This document shows, in pieces, positions 1-7,934 of a DNA stretch of 54,036 nt. Origin of the DNA: an uncultured Rhodospirillaceae bacterium. Its GTDB lineage: Bacteria > Pseudomonadota > Alphaproteobacteria > Reyranellales > Reyranellaceae. Position numbers and translations under genes: made by a program. Below the pieces are notes generated by a model. The model was not told where the DNA came from, made no database searches, and saw only the letters and a program-made list of their open reading frames with translations. The stretch lies in NCBI GenBank assembly GCA_945952105.1, contig CAMFGZ010000031.1:1-54036 (forward strand). Reading direction: 5' to 3'. Numbering within the stretch: the stretch's first letter is position 1; the number at the start of each line of letters is the position of its first letter.

Positions 1-1705
1 GGCTCGATGAGCTGACAGGAGACTAGCAAAGCGAGAGACGGCCGCAATCCGCAGCACAGGCCAGCAATGCACTGCACTTATTGCGAGACTAGCAAAGCGA
101 GAGACGGCCGCAATCCGCAGCGTGAGCTTGACGCGGTGCGCGCGGAACGAAAGACTAGCAAAGCGAGAGACGGCCGCAATCCGCAGCGTGCGGACGCCAC
201 CCTCAACGCGGCCATCGAGACTAGCAAAGCGAGAGACGGCCGCAATCCGCAGCTGGTTCGGGCATTTGACACCGTCATTGACCAGACTAGCAAAGCGAGA
301 GACGGCCGCAATCCGCAGCGACTTCAACGACCGGAATACCTCGGTGGCGAGACTAGCAAAGCGAGAGACGGCCGCAATCCGCAGCAAGAGGTTCACTGGT
401 CGAAGTCGGGCGATCAGACTAGCAAAGCGAGAGACGGCCGCAATCCGCAGCTCTTCCACGGGACCGATCTTCGGCGAAACCAGACTAGCAAAGCGAGAGA
501 CGGCCGCAATCCGCAGCGCAATCTGGGGCGCACCCTGATTGAGGCCGAGACTAGCAAAGCGAGAGACGGCCGCAATCCGCAGCCTCTTCAGCTTGCTCTG
601 GCATATCCCCTCGAGACTAGCAAAGCGAGAGACGGCCGCAATCCGCAGCGGCATATTGGGCAGCCCGGATTTGTATTTGAGACTAGCAAAGCGAGAGACG
701 GCCGCAATCCGCAGCCGGCTGGTCGGAATGCCGTCGTTGCTGGCGAGACTAGCAAAGCGAGAGACGGCCGCAATCCGCAGCACTGGCACCCCGGCGCATC
801 GAGCACGAAGAAGACTAGCAAAGCGAGAGACGGCCGCAATCCGCAGCGACGGCACCAGCAACCCGCCTCCGAAGGCGAGACTAGCAAAGCGAGAGACGGC
901 CGCAATCCGCAGCAGCCCCATGCAGCTTGCACCGACCTGGACCAGACTAGCAAAGCGAGAGACGGCCGCAATCCGCAGCCCGTCACGGCGATGTTGACGT
1001 TGATCCGCAAGACTAGCAAAGCGAGAGACGGCCGCAATCCGCAGCGTCAGTTCCTGGCTTTTATGCAGGACCCATAGACTAGCAAAGCGAGAGACGGCCG
1101 CAATCCGCAGCCTCAGGCTGGCCAGACGGCTGCGGCCGTCAAGACTAGCAAAGCGAGAGACGGCCGCAATCCGCAGCAAGTACATCGAAGACGACTTCGG
1201 CAAGCGCAGACTAGCAAAGCGAGAGACGGCCGCAATCCGCAGCAATTCACGATGCCGGACCCCTCGGCGCCGAAGACTAGCAAAGCGAGAGACGGCCGCA
1301 ATCCGCAGCCGCGCGTGCTGGGCGAGTACATCGGTGCCAAGACTAGCAAAGCGAGAGACGGCCGCAATCCGCAGCCATCAGCCATCGCCAAGCTCCCGTT
1401 CCTCGAGACTAGCAAAGCGAGAGACGGCCGCAATCCGCAGCGAACGCGGGATTTCAGCGCGAGGCACCCGGAGACTAGCAAAGCGAGAGACGGCCGCAAT
1501 CCGCAGCCGGCTGATCGACGAGACCGGGCAGGATCAGAGACTAGCAAAGCGAGAGACGGCCGCAATCCGCAGCAACGCCACCAGCCTGGAGTTGACCGGC
1601 TCCAGACTAGCAAAGCGAGAGACGGCCGCAATCCGCAGCGACCGTCTCGATTTCGACTACGTGCACCGGAGACTAGCAAAGCGAGAGACGGCCGCAATCC
1701 GCAGC

Positions 1706-1756
1706 CAACGGCAAGGGCCAGAAGCGCAACGGCAAGGGCCAGAAGCGCAACGGTAA
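1706..1756. repeat. 51-bp CRISPR spacer with a 21-bp tandem duplication
   Basis: This is spacer 26 of the 32 complete spacers. It is 51 bp long where every other is 30. It consists of two exact copies of a 21-bp unit starting CAACGGCAAGG, followed by CAACGGTAA. Removing one unit gives exactly 30 bp, so the excess is most simply a slippage duplication inside an ordinary spacer. One frame reads as a basic Asn-Gly-Lys-Gly-Gln-Lys-Arg repeat, so acquisition from a repetitive target gene remains possible. Confidence 0.95.
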
Positions 1757-2020
1757 AGACTAGCAAAGCGAGAGACGGCCGCAATCCGCAGCAATTCTCC
1801 ACCTACCAAACCGGCCTTGGCGAGACTAGCAAAGCGAGAGACGGCCGCAATCCGCAGCGGCCGTTGCGAGATCGAGGCGACCCGGATCAGACTAGCAAAG
1901 CGAGAGACGGCCGCAATCCGCAGCCGCCGGCCGCGGCGGGATGGACGGCGAACAAGACTAGCAAAGCGAGAGACGGCCGCAATCCGCAGCCGAGGAATTG
2001 ATCCTTCAACCCCTGGTCCA

Positions 2021-2056
2021 AGACTAGCAAAGCGAGAGACGTCCGCAATCCGCAGC
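2021..2056. repeat. CRISPR repeat with one substitution
   Basis: This is the third repeat from the right end. It differs from the others by G to T at 2042 (GACGTCCGC in place of GACGGCCGC). Substituted repeats usually mark the old end of an array, which points to spacer acquisition at the unseen left end. Confidence 0.9.
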
Positions 2057-2152
2057 GGCTGTTGGTCAAGGATCAGGAGATAGACGAGACTAGCAAAGCG
2101 AGAGACGGCCGCAATCCGCAGCACACCAGCCTGCACGGCCTCATATTGCTCC

Positions 2153-2188
2153 AGACTAGCAAAGCGAGAGACGGCCGCAATCCGCAGC
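2153..2188 (-). promoter_or_regulatory. Promoter-like sequence within the CRISPR repeat
   Basis: Read on the minus strand, the repeat contains TTGCGG (2180-2175), 16 bp, then TGC directly before TAGTCT (2158-2153), which is an extended -10 pattern at the very end of the repeat. Transcription would begin about seven bases into the following spacer. The Neisseria meningitidis type II-C repeat has the same design, ending TGCTACAAT. The sequence is present in every repeat; the outermost copy is listed here. Activity is an inference. Confidence 0.5.
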
Positions 2189-2218
2189 GCCGTCACCCCG
2201 TTCGGCAGGATCGCCCGC

Positions 2219-3424
2219 CTAACCTCGCCGCACCAGTGTGCGGTGCGAGATCAGGCAGAGGATGCCGGCGATGCCCATCGCGGTCGTCATCGGCGCGATG
2301 GTGCCGTCGAAGGTCTGTCCGACGATGGCGCCGAAGATCGCCCCGGCCCCGAACGTCATGACGCCCATCAGCGACGACGCCGTGCCCGCCATGTGCGGGT
2401 AGCGCTGCATCGCCATCGCCGTCGAGTTGGGGGCGATCAGGCTCAGCGTCGCGATCTGGAAGACCAGGCACACCAGGAAGGGCCACAGGCCGATCGTGCC
2501 GTACCGCGCCTCGATCCAGCCCATGACCATCGCCGCCGTGCCGGACACGGCCGGAACGATCACCGCGAAGCGCAGGATCCGGCCCGCCCCCAGCAGGCGC
2601 ACGAAGCGTGCGTTGAGCAGGCTGCTGATGGTCATGAACACCACCATGCCGCCGAACACCACGCCGTAGAGGCGGGGCGAGATCCCGTAGCGCTCGATGA
2701 AGACGAAGGGCGATCCCGAGATATACGAGAACAGGGCCGCGAACATGAAGGACGAGGTCAGGGCGTAGCCGATGAAGGTGCGCGTGGCGAGAAGCTCCCC
2801 GAACCGCTTCAGCACCTGGGTGAAGACCAGCGGCTGGCGATACTCCGGCTTCAGCGTCTCGGGCAGGTGGAACCACGCGACGAGGAAGGCAATCACCCCG
2901 GCCGACGCCAGCACCCAGAAGATGGCCCGCCAGCCGGCGAACCACATCACCTGGCCTCCGATCACGGGCGCGAGCATCGGCGCGATGGACGTGCAGGCCA
3001 TCATGAGCGACATGGCGCGCGCGGCATGATCCTTTTCGGCAAGATCGCGCACCATCGTGCGCGCCAGCACGACACCGCCGCAGGCGGCGAGGCCCTGCAG
3101 GAAGCGCAGGCCGATGAGCTGGCCCGCCGCCGCCGCGAACGCACATCCGATGCTGGCCAGCACATAGACCACCAGGCCGGTCAGGATGACCGGGCGGCGG
3201 CCGAACCGGTCGCCGGCGGGGCCATAGAAGACCTGCCCCACGCCGAAGGCGATCATGAAGGCCGACAGCGTGAGCTGGATGTCGCCGGCCGAGGATTGGA
3301 GGTCGACCGCGATCACCGGCAACGCGGGCAGGTACATGTCGATCGAAAGCGGGGTGAAGGACGACAGGAGCGCCAGCACCGCCAGAAGGAGCGGCGACAG
3401 GGTCGGACGAGGCGTGGTGTTCAT
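2219..3424 (-). CDS. Bcr/CflA-type multidrug exporter (MFS)
   Basis: A 401-residue inner-membrane protein with the twelve-helix pattern of the major facilitator superfamily. The first cytoplasmic loop carries the MFS signature GDRFGRRPV, and helix 1 has the SIDMYLPALP stretch typical of the Bcr/CflA drug-resistance group, which exports drugs such as bicyclomycin or chloramphenicol by proton antiport. Length and start (MNTTPRPTLSPL) fit the family. It is transcribed away from moeB, and its stop codon lies 30 bp from the CRISPR array. The actual substrate cannot be read from the sequence; the family assignment is solid. Confidence 0.92.
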   Translation of the reverse strand: MNTTPRPTLSPLLLAVLALLSSFTPLSIDMYLPALPVIAVDLQSSAGDIQLTLSAFMIAFGVGQVFYGPAGDRFGRRPVILTGLVVYVLASIGCAFAAAAGQLIGLRFLQGLAACGGVVLARTMVRDLAEKDHAARAMSLMMACTSIAPMLAPVIGGQVMWFAGWRAIFWVLASAGVIAFLVAWFHLPETLKPEYRQPLVFTQVLKRFGELLATRTFIGYALTSSFMFAALFSYISGSPFVFIERYGISPRLYGVVFGGMVVFMTISSLLNARFVRLLGAGRILRFAVIVPAVSGTAAMVMGWIEARYGTIGLWPFLVCLVFQIATLSLIAPNSTAMAMQRYPHMAGTASSLMGVMTFGAGAIFGAIVGQTFDGTIAPMTTAMGIAGILCLISHRTLVRRG

Positions 3425-3462
3425 TGCGCGGTGGCTCTACAGGCATCCATGGCCTCCCGCCA

Positions 3463-3471
3463 TGCTATAAC
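3463..3471 (+). promoter_or_regulatory. Extended -10 element before the moeB-like gene
   Basis: TGCTATAAC is a TGn plus TATAAC pattern, close to the consensus extended -10. A start site about seven bases downstream would fall on the A of the ATG at 3478, giving a leaderless or nearly leaderless mRNA. I see no good -35 hexamer. Confidence 0.5.
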
Positions 3472-3477
3472 CGGACC

Positions 3478-4266
3478 ATGACGTTACTGCCTGACCTGTC
3501 GGAAACGCAGATCCGCCGCTACGCGCGACATATCGTGCTGGCGGAGATCGGCGGCGTCGGCCAGTCGAAGCTCGTCGCGGCGAAAGTCCTGGTGGTCGGC
3601 GCCGGCGGCCTCGGCGCACCCCTCCTGCAGTATCTGGCCGCGGCCGGTATCGGCACGCTGGGTGTGATCGATCACGACACGGTCGATCTCTCGAACCTGC
3701 AGCGTCAGGTGATTCACCGCACGTCGGACGTGGGCATCTCCAAGGTCGAGAGCGCACGGCGCGCACTCGCCGACATCAATCCCGAGGTGCAGGTGCAGGC
3801 GCATCACGAGCGCCTGACGGCGCAGAACGCCGATCGCATCATCGCGGGCTACGACCTCGTCGCCGACGGCAGCGACAACTTCGCCACGCGCTATCTGCTG
3901 AACGACGCCTGCTTCAGGCTCCGCAAGACACTGGTCTCGGCCGCCATCCTGCGCTTCGACGGGCAGATCTCGACCTACAAGGCATGGCAGGGCGCCGGCC
4001 ATCCCTGCCTGCGCTGCCTCTTCCCCGCGGCGCCCTCGGAAGACGCCGTGCCGAGCTGCGCGCAGGCCGGCGTGCTGGGCGCACTCGCCGGGACCCTGGG
4101 CACGCTGCAGGCCACCGAAGTGGTGAAGGAGATCCTCGGTGTCGGCCGCTCGCTCTCGGGATCGCTGCTGATGTACGACGCGCTCGACGCCTCGTTCGAG
4201 ACGCTGAGCGTCGGCAAGCGGCCAGATTGCCCCACCTGCGGCGATCCCGCGGGAGCCACGTCATGA
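3478..4266 (+). CDS. moeB: MoeB/ThiF-family sulfur-carrier adenylyltransferase
   Basis: A 262-residue E1-like enzyme of the HesA/MoeB/ThiF family, which adenylates the C-terminal glycine of a ubiquitin-like sulfur carrier (MoaD or ThiS) for molybdopterin or thiazole synthesis. Visible features are the ATP-binding loop VVGAGGLGAP (about 39-48), the family arginine in SNLQRQ (Arg76), the acidic DHDTVD region, paired zinc ligands Cys177/Cys180 and Cys251/Cys254, and Cys194 in the crossover loop (PSCAQAGV). An in-frame ORF extends upstream to 3424, but the conserved family start LSETQIRRYARHI follows the ATG at 3478. Its last codon overlaps the ATG of a DsrE-like gene, suggesting a joint sulfur-transfer role. 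Which carrier it serves is not visible. Confidence 0.9.
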   Translation: MTLLPDLSETQIRRYARHIVLAEIGGVGQSKLVAAKVLVVGAGGLGAPLLQYLAAAGIGTLGVIDHDTVDLSNLQRQVIHRTSDVGISKVESARRALADINPEVQVQAHHERLTAQNADRIIAGYDLVADGSDNFATRYLLNDACFRLRKTLVSAAILRFDGQISTYKAWQGAGHPCLRCLFPAAPSEDAVPSCAQAGVLGALAGTLGTLQATEVVKEILGVGRSLSGSLLMYDALDASFETLSVGKRPDCPTCGDPAGATS

Positions 4267-4652
4267 GCGCGGGCGGCCTCTCGGTCATCCTGCGCTCCGA
4301 CGACTACGAGAGCGTCCACTACGGTCTCGCCCTCGCGGCGGCGGCGCTCGCCGTGAACAAGCCGGCCGTGCTGTTCTTCACCATGGGCGGCATCCGCGCC
4401 CTGCAGGGCTCGCCGCCGGCCCTGCGCGACTGGGCGCGCGACGCCGCCAACCGCGCCCGCGGCGTCGGCGACTTCGAGACGCTGCTGCAAGCCTGCGTCG
4501 AGCTTGGCGCGCGGCTCATCGTGTGCGAAATGGGCCTGCGGTCGCTCGACATCGATCGTGCGGGCCTGCGGGCCGACATACCGTTCACGGTGGCCGGCAT
4601 CGTCACCTTGCTGGAAGAGACCAAGCCGGGCATGCACCTGGTATCGCTTTGA
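4263..4652 (+). CDS. DsrE-like sulfur-relay protein
   Basis: A 129-residue cytoplasmic protein of the DsrE/DsrF/YchN-like fold. It opens with a strand (LSVILRSDDYESVHYGLALAAA in outline), has the hydrophobic VLFFTMGG stretch, and ends with a block around LIVCEMGLRSL. DsrE-type proteins pass sulfur through conserved cysteines; candidates here are the Cys before VELGARL and the Cys in VCEMG. The ATG overlaps the moeB-like stop codon (ATGA), so the two are translationally coupled. Paired with an E1-like adenylyltransferase, a role in persulfide delivery is a reasonable inference. The substrate is unknown. Confidence 0.75.
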   Translation: MSAGGLSVILRSDDYESVHYGLALAAAALAVNKPAVLFFTMGGIRALQGSPPALRDWARDAANRARGVGDFETLLQACVELGARLIVCEMGLRSLDIDRAGLRADIPFTVAGIVTLLEETKPGMHLVSL

Positions 4653-4668
4653 CGCTGTAGGAGACTTC

Positions 4669-5646
4669 ATGACATCCGCCCCCTTCGACGTGCTGGGAAT
4701 CGGCAACGCCATCGTCGACGTCATCGCTCGATCCGACGACGCCTTCCTCGGCCAGCACGGTCTGGTGAAGGGCAGCATGATGCTGATCGACGAGGCCCGC
4801 GCCGAGCAGCTCTACGACGGGATGGGCCCTGGCATCGAAGTGTCCGGCGGCTCCTGCGGCAACACGATGGCCGGCATCGCCTCGTTCGGCGGCAAGGGCG
4901 CCTATATCGGCAAGGTGCGCAACGACCAGCTCGGCAAGGTGTTCGGCCACGACCTCAAGGCGACCGGCGTCTCGTTCGCGACCCCGGCCGCGACCGAAGG
5001 CCCGGCGACGGCGCGCTGCCTGATCCTGGTGACGCCGGATGCACAGCGGACGATGAACACCTATCTCGGCGCCTGCACCGGCCTCGGGCCCGCCGACATC
5101 GACACCAAGCTCGTCGCCTCCGCCCAGGTCACCTACGTCGAGGGCTATCTGTGGGATGCACCGGCCGCCAAGCAGGCGGTGCTCAAGGCCTTCGACGCGG
5201 CCCGCGCCGCCGGCCGCAAGGTCTCGATCACGCTTTCCGATTCCTTCTGCGTCCACCGCTATCGCGACGAGTTCCGCGACCTGATCCGCAACAAGGTCGA
5301 TATCCTGTTCGGCAACGAGGCCGAGATCAAAGCGCTCTACGAGGTCGAAACCTTCGAGGAAGCGCTCGAGGCGGCCCGCAAGGAAGCCAAGATCGCCGCC
5401 CTGACGCGCAGCGAGAAGGGCTCGGTGGTGATCAAGGGCGGCGAGACCCATGAGGTCCCGGCGGCCCCCGTTTCCAAGGTCGTCGACACGACCGGCGCGG
5501 GCGATCTCTACGCCGCGGGCTTCCTGTTCGGCTTCACGCACGACAAGCCGCTCGCCGAATGCGCGCGGCTGGGCGGCATCGCCGCCGCGGAGGTCATCTC
5601 CCATGTCGGCGCGCGACCCGAGCAGGCGCTGAAGGGCCTGATTTGA
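4669..5646 (+). CDS. Adenosine kinase (PfkB family)
   Basis: A 325-residue cytosolic sugar/nucleoside kinase. The PfkB signature DTTGAGD lies at 273-279 with Asp279 as the catalytic base. The N-terminal GIGNAIVDVIA and the SGGSCGNTMAGIASFGG block, which binds the ribose moiety, match bacterial adenosine kinases rather than ribokinase. The likely reaction is adenosine plus ATP to AMP, recycling adenosine from S-adenosylhomocysteine breakdown. The ATG at 4669 is preceded by GGAG at good spacing; the longer ORF from 4504 overlaps the DsrE-like gene in another frame and is rejected. The 3' end overlaps the next gene's TTG start. Confidence 0.88.
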   Translation: MTSAPFDVLGIGNAIVDVIARSDDAFLGQHGLVKGSMMLIDEARAEQLYDGMGPGIEVSGGSCGNTMAGIASFGGKGAYIGKVRNDQLGKVFGHDLKATGVSFATPAATEGPATARCLILVTPDAQRTMNTYLGACTGLGPADIDTKLVASAQVTYVEGYLWDAPAAKQAVLKAFDAARAAGRKVSITLSDSFCVHRYRDEFRDLIRNKVDILFGNEAEIKALYEVETFEEALEAARKEAKIAALTRSEKGSVVIKGGETHEVPAAPVSKVVDTTGAGDLYAAGFLFGFTHDKPLAECARLGGIAAAEVISHVGARPEQALKGLI

Positions 5647-7034
5647 GCGCAGAGGCGCAAGCGAAAGGCTGGCGCGAGTCGCTGGCCACCTACCGGCATC
5701 CGCAGGTCGTCCAGTTCCTGTTCCTGGGCTTCTCGGCCGGGCTGCCGTTCCTGCTGGTCTTCTCGACACTGTCGGCCTGGCTGCGCGAGTACGGCATCAG
5801 CCGTACCGCCATCGGCTTCATCAGCTGGATCGGCATCACCTACTCCTTCAAGTTCGTGTGGTCGCCGATCGTCGACCGTGTGCCGCTGCCGGTACTGACG
5901 CGCTGGCTGGGCCGTCGCCGCTCCTGGATGCTGCTGGCCCAGAGCGGAATCGCGGGCGGCCTGCTGGCCATGGCCTTCTGCGACCCGCGCACCGACCTGT
6001 GGTGGATGGTCGTCTTCGCGCTGGTCGTGGCCTTCTCGTCGGCCACGCAGGACATCGCCCTCGATGCCTGCCGCATCGAGGCGACGGATGCGAGCCTGCA
6101 GGGCGCGACCGCCGCGACCTACCAGCTCGGCTATCGCATCGCCGTCCTCGCCGCGGGCGCGGGCGCGCTCTACATCGCGGAGTTCGTCTCCTGGAAGGCC
6201 GCCTACCAGAGCATGGCGGCACTCGGGCTCGTCGGTATCCTGACTACGTTGCTGATCTCGGAGCCCGAGCGGCGTGTCGCCGCCGGCACGACCGAACTCG
6301 AGGGCAAGGTCGCGACCTTCGCCGCGGGTCTCGGCACGATGCCGGACTGGGTGCGCAAGGCGCTGATCTTCGTCTACGGCGCCATCGTCTGCCCGTTCGT
6401 CGACTTCTTCGCGCGCTTCCGCTGGATGGCCGTCCTTCTTCTGCTGTTCATCGGCCTGTTCAGGCTGTCGGACATCGCCATGGGAGTCATGGCGAACCCG
6501 TTCTACATCGACATGGGCTTCACCAAGGACCAGATCGCCGACGTCTCCAAGATCTTCGGCTTCGTCATGACGATCCTGGGCGCCCTGCTGGGCGGCGCGC
6601 TGGTGTTCCGCATCGGCGCGGCGCGTCTTCTGGCGCCGGCGGTGTTCCTGATCGCGGCGAGCAACCTCACCTTCTCGTGGCTCGCCTGGGTCGGCCAGCC
6701 CGACCTGCTGATCCTCACCGTCGCCATCAGCATCGACAACCTGGTCGGCGGCATGTCCGGATCGATCTTCATCGCCTTCCTGTCGGGCCTCACCAACACG
6801 GCCTACACGGCGACCCAGTACGCACTGTTCACCTCGATCATGACCCTGCCCGGCAAACTGCTGGGCGGCTCCTCGGGCTGGGTCGTCGACAGGCTGCAGG
6901 AGGAGTTCTCGGCCACGCACAAGTTCGGCGGTTACGCGATCTTCTTCGTCTATACCGCCCTGCTCGGCCTGCCGGCCCTGGTGCTGGCGCTGGTCGTCCG
7001 CCGCCACTTCGAAAAAGAAACCCCTCCTTCCTGA
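5643..7034 (+). CDS. ampG: AmpG-like MFS permease
   Basis: A roughly 463-residue inner-membrane protein of the AmpG family. AmpG imports anhydromuropeptides from the periplasm for cell-wall recycling and can feed beta-lactamase induction. Support: the N-terminal LFLGFSAGLPFLLVFSTLSAWLRE region in outline, SFKFVWSPIVDR, the LGRRRSWM loop, and QDIALDACRIE, all typical of AmpG. The best start is TTG at 5643 (Leu-Ser-Ala-Glu), overlapping the stop of adenosine kinase; no nearby ATG keeps the conserved N-terminus. The stop codon TGA sits in the loop of a perfect 11-bp hairpin. Family confident; start moderate. Confidence 0.85.
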   Translation: MSAEAQAKGWRESLATYRHPQVVQFLFLGFSAGLPFLLVFSTLSAWLREYGISRTAIGFISWIGITYSFKFVWSPIVDRVPLPVLTRWLGRRRSWMLLAQSGIAGGLLAMAFCDPRTDLWWMVVFALVVAFSSATQDIALDACRIEATDASLQGATAATYQLGYRIAVLAAGAGALYIAEFVSWKAAYQSMAALGLVGILTTLLISEPERRVAAGTTELEGKVATFAAGLGTMPDWVRKALIFVYGAIVCPFVDFFARFRWMAVLLLLFIGLFRLSDIAMGVMANPFYIDMGFTKDQIADVSKIFGFVMTILGALLGGALVFRIGAARLLAPAVFLIAASNLTFSWLAWVGQPDLLILTVAISIDNLVGGMSGSIFIAFLSGLTNTAYTATQYALFTSIMTLPGKLLGGSSGWVVDRLQEEFSATHKFGGYAIFFVYTALLGLPALVLALVVRRHFEKETPPS

Positions 7035-7045
7035 GGAAGGAGGGG
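7011..7045 (-). terminator. Intrinsic terminator of the pst-pho operon
   Basis: An 11-bp perfect stem (7021-7031 with 7035-7045, one arm CCCCTCCTTCC) has a 3-bp loop that is also the stop codon of the AmpG-like gene. On the minus strand it is followed by TTTCTTTTTC, the U-rich tail of a Rho-independent terminator, about 150 bp past phoB. The plus-strand side has no T tract, although the hairpin may still protect the ampG mRNA. Between here and phoB (7046-7194) I see only a second, looser inverted repeat: GCCCGTTCC at 7088 and its complement at 7124. Confidence 0.75.
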
Positions 7046-7194
7046 TCAGTAAATCGGCTGCGGTAACTTCGCCGAGCCGGGGAACCGGCCCGTTCCGGGA
7101 GCGGGGCGTGGGGTTGCCTGCGTGGAACGGGCACAGCCTGTCTAGGCGCAGGACGCTACAGAACCGTTAAGGCGGATGTGGAAAACCGGCCGTA

Positions 7195-7932
7195 TCAACC
7201 GGGCGTGGAGTCCAGGGCGTAGCCGGCGGCCCGGACAGTGCGGATCACGTCGGCATGGTTCTCGCTGTTCAGCGCGATGCGCAGGCGGCGGATGTGGACG
7301 TCGACGGTCCGGGCCTCGACATAGACGTCCTTGCCCCAGACCGAGTCGAGAAGCTGCTCGCGCGAGAAGACGCGGCCGGGATGCTCCATGAAATGGCGCA
7401 GCAGACGGAACTCCGTCGGCCCCAGGTGCAGCGGCTTGCCGCCGCGCGTCACCCGATGCGCCACCAGGTCCATCACGATGTCGGCATAGGACAGGGCCTC
7501 GTCCGCCAGCGCCGGGCGGATGCGCCGCAGCACGGCGCGGATGCGCGCGACCAGCTCGGTGGGCGAGAAGGGCTTCGGCACGTAGTCGTCGGCGCCGGCG
7601 TCGAGGCCGCGCACGCGGTCGCCCTCTTCGCCGCGCGCCGTCAGCATGATGATCGGCACGTTGGCGGTCGCCGTCTGGCGGCGAAGCTGGCGGCAGACCT
7701 CGATGCCCGACATCAGGGGCAGCATCCAGTCGAGCAGGATGAGGTCGGGCACATCCTCCTGGACGGAGCGCAGCGCTTCCTCGCCGTCGTAGGCGACCGC
7801 GACCCTGAAGCCCGACTGTTCGAGATTGTAGCGCAGCAGCTCGACCAAGGCCGTCTCGTCCTCGACGATGAGCACATGCGGCTTCATCGACGAGGTCTGC
7901 GCGTCGCGACGCGAAGGGCTGGTGGCTGCCAT
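7195..7932 (-). CDS. phoB: Phosphate regulon response regulator PhoB
   Basis: An OmpR-family regulator: receiver domain with acceptor aspartate in ILLDWMLP (Asp68 counted from the first ATG), the Lys of YVPKPF, and a C-terminal winged helix (HLGPTEFRLL, then VDVHIRRLR) that binds Pho boxes. The WMLP and HLGPTE stretches are PhoB-like. The start at 7932 lies two bases after the phoU stop; a second ATG at 7887 (MKPHVLIVEDE) gives the usual 230-residue length, and I cannot choose between them because neither has a clear Shine-Dalgarno sequence. It is the last gene of pstSCAB-phoU-phoB. Its expected partner is the PhoR-like kinase encoded at 25525-26919. Confidence 0.93.
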   Translation of the reverse strand: MAATSPSRRDAQTSSMKPHVLIVEDETALVELLRYNLEQSGFRVAVAYDGEEALRSVQEDVPDLILLDWMLPLMSGIEVCRQLRRQTATANVPIIMLTARGEEGDRVRGLDAGADDYVPKPFSPTELVARIRAVLRRIRPALADEALSYADIVMDLVAHRVTRGGKPLHLGPTEFRLLRHFMEHPGRVFSREQLLDSVWGKDVYVEARTVDVHIRRLRIALNSENHADVIRTVRAAGYALDSTPG

Positions 7933-7934
7933 GC

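Larger units (their letters stand above)
1..2188 (-). CRISPR. CRISPR array, probable type II-C, truncated at the left edge
   Basis: There are 33 copies of a 36-bp repeat; on the plus strand it begins AGACTAGCAAAGCG and ends CAATCCGCAGC. The first is at 20-55 and the last at 2153-2188. Spacers are 30 bp (period 66) except one of 51 bp. Bases 1-19 are part of a further spacer, so the array continues to the left. All repeats I compared are identical except the third from the right, which has one change. A 36/30 layout and a complement starting GCTGCGGATTGCGG match, from memory, type II-C repeats of alphaproteobacteria. I infer crRNA transcription on the minus strand because the repeat's minus-strand end looks like an extended -10 element. 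No cas gene, tracrRNA or leader is visible; the right end is 30 bp from the stop codon of the exporter gene. Confidence 0.97.

Noticed and set aside
67..2361. Long open reading frames on both strands across the CRISPR array
   Set aside because: The repeat has no stop codon in several frames and the 66-bp period keeps the frame, so the translations are just repeated peptide with variable inserts. They are artefacts of the array, not genes.
2243..3481. A 412-codon plus-strand ORF opposite the exporter gene
   Set aside because: It is a high-GC antisense shadow with Arg/His/Asp-rich composition; the minus-strand frame encodes a clear MFS protein.
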